From Anadara kagoshimensis (taxonomy: Eukaryota; Mollusca; Bivalvia; Arcoida; Arcidae), in contig CM037869.1 in the NCBI GenBank assembly GCA_021292105.1, positions 36,335,835 to 36,399,834 of the forward strand: a stretch of 64,000 bases of DNA. Reading direction: 5' to 3'. The stretch's first letter is position 1, and the number at the start of each line of letters is the position of its first letter. Of the stretch, positions 13,101 through 26,200 are shown piece after piece. The notes beneath the pieces were generated by a model, which saw only the letters and a program-made list of their open reading frames with translations, was not told where the DNA came from and made no database searches. The translations under genes and the position numbers were made by a program.

Positions 13101-16100
13101 ATTTTTGACCTGTCCGCTTGAACTTTCATTTAAAAATATTTATCATGGACCAAGTACAACTGTGTATAGGGAACACAGGTGTTTATTCTGTATACATCAT
13201 GAGATATGCTCACCTCGTAAAGTACACCTGTGCAATGTGTATGTACAAGTATTAACTTGGATCTTATCACTACCCATGTATTGGGTGAAACATCCTATAT
13301 GAATATTCCTAATGAAATGTCAAATGGACAGGTCAATAATGTTTACCTGTATATTTCATTTAATACAAAATGTAAACATATACAATTTCCTACCTTACCG
13401 ATGGTTTAATAATGAATAGTATTATACAGTAAAATTATAGAATTATACACTCAAACCTGTCTATGATGGCCATCAAAGGGAACCAGTAAAAGAAACATTT
13501 ATGGGCAGGCGGCCTTAATAAACAGGTTCAAATAATATGAATAAAGAATAATTAAGATACAATTGTACTGGCGTTTATAAGCAGGTGGTCTTAATATAGA
13601 GGTGAGCTTTAAAACAAGTTGGACTGTATATAGAATTTTAGGTTTTGCTCATTCGAGAAATAAATTTGGTAGAAAAATATGTAAATATTTTTTATCCTTA
13701 AAATTGATTTTGAATTAAGCCAATTAAGTTTTCCCTTTTGTATTTTCCTTAAATTACTTTAAATGTCAAATATCAAGATCAGAATTCTGATATTAATATC
13801 CTTGCAAACTAGATTGAGAAGGGTATATAGGGACTACCATGCCCGTCTGTCTGTCCATCCGTCTTAGTGGTAGCTCAGTTGGTAGAGTGCTGGCTCCGTA
13901 AGTGGGAGGTCGTGGGTTCGAACCCCGGCCGGGTCTGACCCTAGACTTGAAAGTAGGTATTGACTGTTCTTTCACCAAGCACTCGGCATTTCGAAATGAA
14001 AGTCACGGTTCTTTCGGATGGGAGCTTAGAATAAACGAGGTCCCGTGTCAAGGTGGGCTTGGCTAAAGAACCCTGCTGTATAATGCCATTAGCGCAACGC
14101 ATAGGCAAAATTTCTGCACCTTCGCCTATAGCTGGCGACGTTTCGATATAAGTGAAATATTTTTGATTGGGACGTAAAACACTATTACTCAACTCTCAAC
14201 TCGTCTTAAAAAATTAAGATATTTATTTTTGTACTTTCCTTACATAAAGTTTTGAATGCATTTGTATTTATTTTTGCATGTTATAGCATGAAAAAAAATG
14301 TCATGAAATGTGTCATACCTACACCGAAAACCAATTTAAATATGAAGTGTTTAATTACCATTAAAAGCACTAGCATCAAACTTTCGGTTCAGAAGACAAC
14401 TAGTGTTTCAGAACCACTGGACATTATCTATTTTCAGAAAAATATGAAATACTTGCATCAACGGACAATGGTTTAAAACATTATAATATAGAGACGGAAG
14501 TTCGAATGTCATTTATTGGGGAAATTTCGACAGGCGAACCTGTATACAGTATGGATATTTTGTATGAAAAGAATATTTTATTCTGGCACAGTCGAGAATC
14601 GACATTTATTATGGAGACTGCCATGGAGGATTCCCCCAACTACAGTCATCGGCGATTTGTTAATACCGGTGATCACTACACGTATATAGCTGTTGATTGG
14701 TTTTATGAAAATGTTTATTGGTCGTGCATGGTGTTGCAGACAATAAGTGTTTCAAATGGAAATTATACTAAGATACTGTATATGCAAGATATAAATAAAC
14801 CTAGATTTCTTCAGTTAGATTCTTTTACAGGGTAGGTATGATATTTTAGGTACTTACTCTACTGTAGAACCTAGTTAAGTGGTCCTGTCTGAAGTTCACA
14901 TGTTACACAAAAATTTTCCTTTTTTTATTGTGATTTGAAAACGCACCGGTATATTTGTTTTTGAATACAGCAACATAAAAATAACCACAACCATTCTAAC
15001 ATTATCGAATCTAGACAACAGAAAATCGTTTCTTTTTAGTAATTAAATTATTATACGTCCACAGACAAGGAATTTAGCTTTTACCTTCTACAGTTTAGGG
15101 AATAAACGTGTTGATAAAGCTTACAAATCACTGTGTTTATTTCACTTCAATAATAATAAACTACCAGATTTTTAACCATTGAACATTTCCCTCTTTAGCA
15201 TAAATTATTTTATATAAGGAATCGTTCATTTAAGAGCAGAATGAAACTTCTTTCATGTCTGATCAATTAGAATAAAGATCCATTTTGAGTGCAAACACCC
15301 GTTTTGTGAAATCGTTAATTTGATGACCAATAAACATATAAGATTATGCTATTTCTTTGAAATTGATGTGTATTTTAAACTAGTTTTTCAGGACTAGCTG
15401 CAATTTTTTGTAGGGTTTCAGATTGCTTCCGTATGACAATAGAATGTATTTTGTTCATATCACTTGCGGGAGAGCTTAAAATAGGTTGTGGAATTAATTA
15501 AAACAATCTTGCTTACAAACGTGAGGAGTGTAGCTACCTCAACAGGAAGTGTTTACCCTTTCGGAGCACCCGGCCTCACTTCCCTGGTGGAAGTTCACGT
15601 GTGTAACCTGATTTGTCAGTTCCAAAGTTTTTACATTGCAGCTGGATTGTGATTCGGACATGGATTAGTATGATTGCTTTTGTTTATTCTCATACAATAT
15701 AACTGACAGCTTGATCCTTTATATATCTGTTATAATATTACGCTTATACAAAAACTAATTCTTAACTAATGATGTCTTACAGATTATTAATTTGGCTAGA
15801 ACCTTTGGGGGTAATATTTGGTACTATGGACGGTCAAGAGAAGATACAGGCTATAAATGGAAACTTTGATCAACTTGTTGTTGATAGCTTTTTAAAAACC
15901 ATGTTTATCAGTCATGAAAATTTCATCACAAGAGAGCGGTTACGGTCCATTGAAGATAATCTTAACCATCTCATTTACCATAACGATTTCGAATCGGTAG
16001 ACTGCCTAAACAAATTTCGTTCAAGCAATCATTTCGATGCCAAAGTTCATGGAGGAAATGTACCATTTAAGGAATACACGCATTTAATCTTTACAGATAA

Positions 16101-17211
16101 TTTTTATGTAATGGCATACGCAGACATTATTTTTATTGATAACAATTCGCTCATTGGTATGAAAAACATATTTCAACCAAGCAAACGACATTCACTTTAT
16201 CTGCAAAATGTCATTCATTTGAATGAGACTTGGAGCAACGTAAAAATAATTGATGAACGCAAAATAAAATGTTTACATCAAGGTAAATATTATTTTATAG
16301 TCCTTTTATTTTTCTTATTTCAATATCTTTAAAAGTTTTTGGAATTTTCACAATTTTGGTACTAAATCAACGTAATTGTTATTTTATTAAAGATTATTGG
16401 CCCTTCTTTTTTCTCATTAGAATATCTTTAAAAGTATTTGGATTTATCACAAATTTGGTAGTAGTTGAATTGAGTAATAATGTTTAATGTCCTAGTGAAG
16501 AATATTTCACTTATATCGAGACGTCGCCAAGTATAAAGGTGAAGATGTACAAATTTTGACTGTGCGTTGCGCTGGTGGCATTATAAAGCAGGATTCTCTA
16601 TTGTCTTACGTCTACCGTGACGCGCGACATCGTTTATTTTAAGTTCCCATCCGACAGAATCGTGACTTTAACTTCATAATGCCGAGTACATGGTGAAAAA
16701 ATTACTTTCAAGTTTTGGGTCAGGCGCGGTCGGGGTTTGAACCCACGACCTGCCAATTACGAAGCTAACATCAACTGATCAGTTGCCGCAGTAGTAATTT
16801 TGGTACGAGCAATAGTGAGGATTAATTTAATTCTGAAACGACCGTCAAGTGCAGAATAAAGACAGGTTAGGGAATCTTTATTTTTGTATGATAAACAGTC
16901 AACATGAAAATTAACATGTAGCAGATCACAGAACTAAAGCACACGATATGAATTGTGGTTCATTGGGACAATATGAATATGAATTGTTACCGGATCTTAC
17001 AAATAAGTGTAAAGAAGATTTGTGACAACTTCAGTTTTGTTTCTGTTTAATTGCATTAAAACTTAATTTTATTTATTATATTGGTCCTTAGTTGCTTTAA
17101 AAGATTTAATTTGCTGTTTTCAAATCGTAGTATGTAATACATTTCTCATCAATGAAAAGATGTTTTGTAAATACATACATTGTAATTACGTGGATTTATT
17201 CTGAATGACCA

Positions 17212-17252
<41 letters not shown>

Positions 17253-20200
17253 AAGTTGTTGTTCTGTCTTTTGCCAAACATATTTACAACAGCTTCATAA
17301 GTACGTTTAATTTTCAGAATGTTCGTATGTAAATGACAGTTGTTCGAAACTCAAATTACCATCATTTAAAGGCTCATTTAGTTGTGTTTGTCCTCTGGAT
17401 GGAGTGTTTTTAACTGCTAAAGAAGGATCGTGTGGCAAGTGTAAATAATTAGTAGAACATAAACGTTTATTACGCATTTATTTCAAGCAATGCATTTGTA
17501 TTTATTTTCTAGCAGTTTATGTGTGATTCGAGATAAAAGCGTAATAACTCCGAAAGAGTTCATTTTGATTACAAATGTTCCGGAGAAGCTAGCCAAACAG
17601 AACACCCGGCCTCACTTCCTTGGTGGAAGTTCACGTGGCTAACCTGACTTGTTAGTTCCAAAGTTTTTACATTGCGATTCGGACAAGTATTTGTATGTTT
17701 GCTTTTGATTAGTTACTTTCTAGTTTCACAATTTTTGTTTAATACACTACTGATGAGGAATTGTATTCAGAAGCGGTCGTCTAGTGTTGCAAAATCAACA
17801 CTGGTATAATATGCTATTAAGTAGTTTATAAAATTGAGTTGTCTAAAATTACAAATAATGACATCAGTTTATCGATTATATGTCTACAGATTATAAAGTA
17901 TATGTAACTTTGACCTGTTCGCTTGACCTTTCATTTAGATATTTATCACGGACTAAATACATAATTTTATGTATAGGGAGCACAGGTGTTTATCTGTATA
18001 CATTAGGAGATGTACTCACCTAATAGATTATACCTGTTCACTGTGTATGTATTAACTTGGATCTTAACACTACATATTTATTGAGTGGATCCTCCTATAT
18101 GAATATTCCTAATGAAAGATCAAACGGACAGGTCAGTGTTGTTTGTCTATATATGCATACTCAATTTCTTAATGTTTATGCTTAGATTTCTGTAATTAAA
18201 TTTTGATATGGTTTTTTTTTCAATTAAATACTATACTCCAACTCGATTTCCTTATTTTCTTTGACTAAAATTAAGTATAGTATTTCCAGCAGGGTAATGT
18301 GCCCAGGTGCTCAAGTTAAAATTAATTCTTCTTTAACTTGTATTCATTATAGATATCAATATATGTTTAAAAGACAATGGAAAGTGCTCGCAGCAGTGTA
18401 CTGAGATGGATTATTATCCGTATGTCAACTGTTCTTGTTATGAAGGATTTCAGTTGCTGTTGGATGAGAAGACGTGTATCAAGGAACATGGTAAGTCAAA
18501 CGATTGGAATCGAGAATATTAGAAACAAAGTGTTAGGAAGATTGCGAAGAAGCGTTTGATTACCAAACAAATCACAATTCCAAAAGCAAAGAAAAAAATA
18601 AAACACGTAAAATTTCATTGGAGTAGTGAGACCGCATTTTATATTTCTATTGTCAGCTAACCAATGATAGAATCTTCAATTAAAACAAATGTTGTTAATG
18701 TGTTTTGCACTTAAATTTTCGGTTGGGAACAGTAATCAAAGCATAGTTTTAGTAAAATTATTTTTCTACAGGGGATTGAATGTTTTGAGCATGACCCGTT
18801 CCTGTTTATTATCAGGCTTCAGTTTCACAATTATTACATAACTTCCTCCTTTTTTCCTTAACTTAAATCTATCAATTTTTATTGATCTTTTATCGTACTT
18901 ATATAAACAGTTTAAGCAAACTTATAATATAGGTGTTTTAAGCTCTTCAAAATGACACCTTAATATCAAATCTTAAAACCTAATAAAATTATTCAGATTT
19001 TAAATTTGTCAGATTTAAGTTAAGGAGAATCTTAGCTAAGAAATGATTGTAAAACCGGGTCGAGTAGTCTATTATTTTCCTTTTTATGTTTTTTGTTCCT
19101 TATTATTTCCGAGTATAGAAAATCAGTTACTTCTATATTTTATTATTTGTATTATAACTAGAGGCTCAGACACTGATTTTGTTCAGCGATAAAGTAGATT
19201 TGGAACTTTATCTTCCACAAGGGAAATTTGAATATCGCAAGAAAATTAGTATAGAGGATTTTGAAACTTATGACACCGCTGGAATTACCTTTGACCCACT
19301 CGATTTCCATATTTACTGGGTACAAGATAAAGCGTTTAGTATAAGAAGAGCTTACATCAATGGAACAGGTATATTTGATATAAATAGATGGATAATACAA
19401 AAAATACAAACGCCTTCATTTCGTTTCTAAACTTGCAACAATTACAGCATTAGAAGTTCAACATTTTTTAAAATATAACATATGGCATTTTTTTTTATTA
19501 ATTTTTTTTTTGTAATTCTCTTTTTTCATTTCATTCAATATGCATTGACAACACTTTAACATTATACACAAAACATACAATGTATAATGAATGTTCTAAA
19601 TAAGAGAGAGCTTTTACCTTAAAATAGAACATTTACAATATATACTCTTGTAGGTTTATGTTATCATACACATAATATACTGGTACATAAATCACTTTTT
19701 AAATTTATTGTTAAAAAAACCCCGACAATGATCTACAAACTATGTGTGATCACTTTCTTTTGCAGCAATACATTTTCTGCATGTTATAGACATGTAATTT
19801 GAATGTAAATAAATAATTTTGTACAGTCAAACCTGGCTACAAAGGCCACCCAAGGGAACCAGTAAAAGTGACCTTTATGGGCAGGTAGCCTTTACATACA
19901 GGTTCAAATAATATGAACAGAACAATTGGGATATAATTCTACTGGCCTTTATAAGCAGGTGACCCTTACATGGAAGTGGCCTATAAGGCAGGTTGGACTG
20001 TAATTTAATTAAAACTGGTATATTATGTAATTATTATATTTGGAATCACTGTTTCTGACAGTGTGTTATGTTTTATTCCAATAGCAAATCAAATACACTT
20101 CAATAATTATGTTTGATATTGTTCACTAACTTGTGCTTAGTTTTAACTGGAAATCTGTATGCGCTTCTGCGACTGTCATGAAGTACATCTGAAGAAAGGA

Positions 20201-23200
20201 AAACGTTGGCAATGTAAGGATTTAACATGGCGATTATGAAGATATTAACAACGGAACTGATTTCCGACATGTAACACCATACGTGCAATCCATCATTTTG
20301 CTTTGCTTTTCAATATGCTTACCCTTGCGGACCACCCTTGGTGAAATTTCACGTGTCTAACCTAGCGTGTCAGTTCCAAAGTTTTTACTGGATTGTAATT
20401 CGGACATGGATTAGTATGTTTGTTTTTGATTTCTTTCCCATAGCGCCTATGTTGTATTCTGTGCAGAAATATACCCTAATAGCGGGTGCGAATACAGATT
20501 TCATGTTAAAAGTGTAGATACAAATCAATGAAAAATAATTTGTGTATGGAAATAACGCATTACTCTGTCACAAACACAGAGATTTCGACAGTAATATCTA
20601 AAACTAATATGTGATGAAAATAACTGTCAGAAAAATTAAATTAAATACATCGAGTAAATTGAACCGTAACTGGGTAGACAATGTTATAAGATAATGCATA
20701 CATTTTTGCCTAGGAAAAGAAGAATGCTACGCAGGTTCGTCAAAAGAATTATGGTCGTTAACGCTTGATGTGTTTCAAAGACGTCTTATGTTTTCCGTTC
20801 CCGAAAATTCCTCAATCGAATCGGTTGATACTAACGGAAAACTTTACCAGATAGACCACCAACTATCCAATGCTTATTTTCCAAGTTCATTTGTTTTAGA
20901 TAACTTTAATGGGTAAGAACTTTAATACATTAAGGATGTGTCTAACTAAACATGAGATGCTTACCCTTCCGGAGCACCCGACCTTGTTTCCCTTGTAGAA
21001 GTACACTTGTTTAGCCTGGCTTGTCAGTTCCAGAGTTTTTACTTGGCTTCTGGATTGTGAATCCGACATGGATAAGTATGTTTGTTTTTGACTGAAACTG
21101 TACCATATTATTTTACAATTTCACCGAAACTTTTTAGTAAAATTATTCACAAAATGTGAACTGTATTCAAATGGATTTCTTAAATACGAACGGTTAATAT
21201 AGGAAATAATTTGAAACTTCTCGAAAACATACAAAGTTTTATCACTAGAGTCCATATGATTCTGTAAATAGCAGGAATTCGACAACGGTCAAGAAAACAT
21301 TAAAATTAAACAAAAAACTGAAAGAAAGTGTTATTAAAATTCTACTTTTAGATTTATCTACTATCATCAACAAAATCGATTTAAGCTTACCGACACTGAG
21401 ATAATCAGACTTGATATTGAAACAAGAGAAGTAGAAGTAATTATAGAAAAGATAATAGGTTCAGCAGCGCCAAGGTCATTTGATGTTGATCATAAAGAGG
21501 GGATGATATTTTTCATAGGCGGAACGTTTAAGGAACAAATTGAAAAACAGCAAATCCATGGCACAGAAGGAAAAGTTATCGTACCGAAAACGCAAATGAT
21601 TCAATATACACATATATACCTACATGGTAAGATATGTTTTACAAATATGTTCTAAACACAAATTTTCAATAATCTCTATCTCTCTAGGCATTATTTCTGC
21701 TAGACACGTGGACTTCCACCAGAGAAGTGAGTCCTGGTGCTCCGTAAGAGTAAGCACCTGCTGTTTTGAAGAATATTGTTGACATTGGTGCAATGATGAT
21801 TTTTTAGATTAAGGCCATGTATTTAAAGGTTGGAGTTAACTCCATTTTTAAAATATTTCAATACATTATAATTATTTAATTAATATTATTTTAGATTTGT
21901 CATCCTTTCTAAAGTGAAACAATACACGTTAACTGACCTAAAATATCAAAGAAAGACAGGAATTCAAATCTGACCTGTAATACACTTATCGTTTTTTTTT
22001 TTTTTTTTTTTTGGGGGGGGGGGTAATTTAGACATGGATTAGTATGTTTGTGATTTTGGTAAAATATATTGCTGTGCTTTGGGTTTTATTTAAACATCTT
22101 GAAAAAAACAACGTTTTGGTTTCATAATTTTCGTCCAAGCACTACTGACGAAGAATTGTTTTCCGAAACGAGCGTCTAGTGCTTTAAAATTAAGACTGGT
22201 ATAATATGTAATTGCACACTGCCTCCTTCATTCACTATTTTGATCATGGAAAACGAAACGAGAATTAATAATGAAAGCAACAAAACATCTAAAAATTAAA
22301 ATCTTGTTTAGATGATGAATTATACACCATTGGAAGACAAGGGGAGTTTGGTAGATATAACATAAAAGAAGATACTGGTGAACTCTTCAATACGATACAT
22401 CATAAAATAATTTCTATAGCTGGAGGACAGTATCACTCCAAATCAAGTAAGAACATTTAAGATACGCTTATTACTTATTTAACATTTAACATGCAACATT
22501 TTTCTTTTGCTCAATTAACCACTGCAGAAGCTTAGTTGGTAGAGTGTTCGCTCCGTAATTGGAAGGTCGTGGGTTGTGGGTTCGAACCCCAACCGGGTCT
22601 GTCCTAAGACTTGAAAGTAGAAAGTGGCTGTTGTTTAGCCAAGCCTTCGGCATTACAAAATGAAAGTCATGGTTCTTTTGGATGTGAACTTATAATAAAC
22701 GAGGTCCCGTTTCACGGTAGGCTTGGCTGATGTATAATGCCATTAGCGAAAACGCACAAGCAAAATTTCTGCACCATAGCCTATAGCGACGTCTCGATAA
22801 AAGTGGAATATTCTTGACTGGAACGTTTAACACCATTATTCAACTCTTGGCTTAATTAGGTTGAATATGCTTGTTCTTTTTCAGTTTGTTTTCAATCCTA
22901 TTTATATTTGTCAAAGTAGTACTGGTGAGGAATTCTATGTCGACACAGTCGTCTAGTGCTGTAAAATTAACACTGTTACAAACTGTGACTCATTTATTGT
23001 CATAGTGACTGTTAAAACGGGTCTACCCAAATGTCAAGAACCTATCAGTTCATAATTATATTATTAAATGTAACTTCTTCTTTGAGTACAGTAATAAAAA
23101 CTGTCGTTTCTTTTTTCTTTCATTCGTAATCAGGTTTAATTCCACATGTGGCGGTGCACTTAGCTTATCAGGACGTGGTTACCTTTCTGGAGAATAAAGG

Positions 23201-26200
23201 TCCACGTCGTTCGTAGATCATGTTTTGAATTAAATTTGACAGTTTTTCAAGATTTAGTTTGCTCTCTGGAATTGTGATTTATATTAAGAGGTATATCTGG
23301 TTTTGAATATTACTAAATAAGGATAGTAAGTCTTGGTATAAATGAAGATTTGTCTTGTTACCAACTTTAACAGCTTGTTCATCATTTACATTACGTAAAT
23401 CAGTCAGCTTGATGAAGTGGATTAACAACTGTTAACTTACGCCATAAGCTATTTGACGTCGCATAGTTTTAGGTTCCTTTCACTCAATTTTGATGACAAA
23501 CGTGGCGGGTGTAGCTAGCTTAACAGGCGGTGCTTACCCTTCCTAAGCACCCAGTCTCACTTCCCTGGTGAAAGTTAACTTGTTCAACCTAACTTGTCAG
23601 TTTCAAAGATTTTACTTTGCTTCTGGATTGTGACATTGATTGGTATGTTTGTTTTTGATAATCATCATTTTGTGTGCTAAGATCAGCAATTGTATCTGGC
23701 ATGTTATCATATAGATATCTCAAATATGTATGTCAATGTCAAGTCATTCGTTTGGTTAAATGGGATTCGTATCAGATGCAATGACTTATAAAGTCTAAGT
23801 ACTTTCACAGTATTTTGAAACATGAGATGAAGAATGTCTTCTCATGAACAAATGAAACAATATGGTACTGTATCAAATTATAACTACACTTTAATATTTG
23901 TGTGTTTTTTAATGACGGATCTCTGTTCTCGCTTTGTTGGTCATAAGGACGACAACGTGCGGCTATCGTCTTAGTGATTGATATTCGTATGGTTGCATGA
24001 CTTAGGGACATATCGGGTTGGTTGTTATGGTATGGGCGGGAATACTAGTACCTCAGCGTAAAAACATGATGGTTACCCATGGCAATCTACAGCGATAATA
24101 TATGAAAAAAGTTCTTTGGACTAGCTGTCACACTTTTATCTATCAAATTGCATCTAACGTTGCAACATGACAACACCTGCCGATCAATTATGGACGACTG
24201 GACAGAATGTTAAGAATCGTGTTAATAAACCATATGCAGCCACACAAATCACTTATTCAGAGTAAAATAATATACATCTAAGGACAACAGCTTTATGTGG
24301 TCAATGTTAAGGACATTAAAAGCAACGGCTTAGGACAAATCCGGTTTCACACACAACTCGATCAGAACATTGCGCATATACTCTTGTTTTTACGCTATTC
24401 AAACAAACGCCCTCTGTGACTGGACAACTAACATTCGAAAATTCAGAAAGATAAAAAACAGAAACTAAACACTCTACTCATCATCAAAGACACATGTGAA
24501 ATTGTGACGATCAAAATTAAACTTTTTTTTCTCTAGTGAATATTTTCGTAAGATATAACGTGTTCTATTTATAAGCCAAAAAAGGATGGCTAATTATGAC
24601 TGAATGTTAATATTTGTTGACCAAATTTTCATCATAATCATGTTAAATGACAGTTATTATAGAATAACTTATAATATTTATTTTTCTCGTTTCTTTGTTT
24701 GTAAACTAAAATTAAGAAAGTTGCAACGACACAAATTTTTAATTTTAAACTCAAACAGCGCTTTTCTAACTAGGTCGCAAATATAGTTTTCTATCTTTCA
24801 CCATCATAGCGTTTAAGTGATTTAAAAAAATCAAATTTTATTCTTATGACGCACAGAGGTCAGTTTTTTTTATAACAAAAATATAATAATAATAAATGTT
24901 TGCAAAACACTATATTAATGCTATACCGTAAAAAACCGTCTTGTACGCGAGGATTTACGGTTAATGTTTTGATATTATTTATTCAAAGTATCTTCACCTC
25001 AGCTGTTTAATATTATATTTTTATCTGTTTCAGATAAAAATAGAACAAATGTCGAAACATGCGTTGGAATATCAAAGTGTCTTGATGTAAATGGGTTGGA
25101 TTTGTTTAACACCTGAACAAATATGTGATGGTGTTGACCAATGTTATGACAGTTATGATGAAATGTATTGCGAATATGAGGAACATCGACATAAATACAC
25201 ATATATTCACCTTTCTTGTCTAAAACAATTCCCACCACATGGATATGTTTACGATAGACATGATTTGTTATTCGTTAATTGGAAAACTCATCTTTTTTCA
25301 AGATACATCAACTTTGAAGCATTTTTGCTGATACGATGCAGTGTTGAATATGAAATATCAAATCTGATAGAATCATCGAAACAAACATTTAAGCTTCCAT
25401 CATTTAACGTAAATCACAGATTTAGGCAGATTATCAAATCAAACGTATTACGTGGGCGCCATCACTATATCAGAAAACTTGTGTTATCAGGACAAGGTCT
25501 TTCTCAAACATGGTCTCGAAAAACTTTCGAAGATTTAAAAAATCTCCGTATTCTTGAATTATTGGATATTACTCTCCAAGTTTTAAGAAATGGAATTTTA
25601 ATCAACCTTTCACAGCTGAATACTCTTCAGTTACGCTTGAAGTCATTGGTACAAATAGAATCAGAAGCATTTATTGGAATACATCAATGCCAGACGCTGA
25701 AAATATCTGATACCAAAATAAGTCGCTTCCATCCAAAAACATTCAATAATCTAAAGAAATTAATAAGCTTAGACATATCAAATAATAAACTTGTTTTGCT
25801 AGAAAAAGAAATGTTTACATACATGACGTCACTTCAAACTTTAGATACTCGCGAGAACGATATATACATAGTAGAACGATTATTTGATGCAAATATCAAT
25901 CTTAAATTGATATATAGTGATACTTTTTCGTTATGTTGTGTAACACCAAAACATATGCCAGTTGATGGTTGTAAAGCGCCACGGTTTGATGTTTCTAGTT
26001 GTGAACATTTAATAGAAAACAACGATCTCCGTATATTTCTGTGGGTAATTGGATTACTAGCCGTTGTTGGAAATATATGCGTATTAATTTATAGAAAGAC
26101 AAATGAAGGATTGTTTAACGATACATTTTCGGTTTTAGTTGGAAATCTAACTGTAGCGGATGGTTTAATTGGTGTATATCTAATATCGATAGGAATTGCT

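Noticed and set aside
13863-13940. tRNA gene
   Set aside because: The best tRNA-like head in the window, but again followed by the SINE-1 body and lacking a complete cloverleaf.
14280-14420. An extra EGF exon before propeller 1 (KCHEMCHTYTENQFKYE)
   Set aside because: Only three EGF-like cysteines, a stop shortly after, and no acceptor in the needed phase. At best a dead exon.
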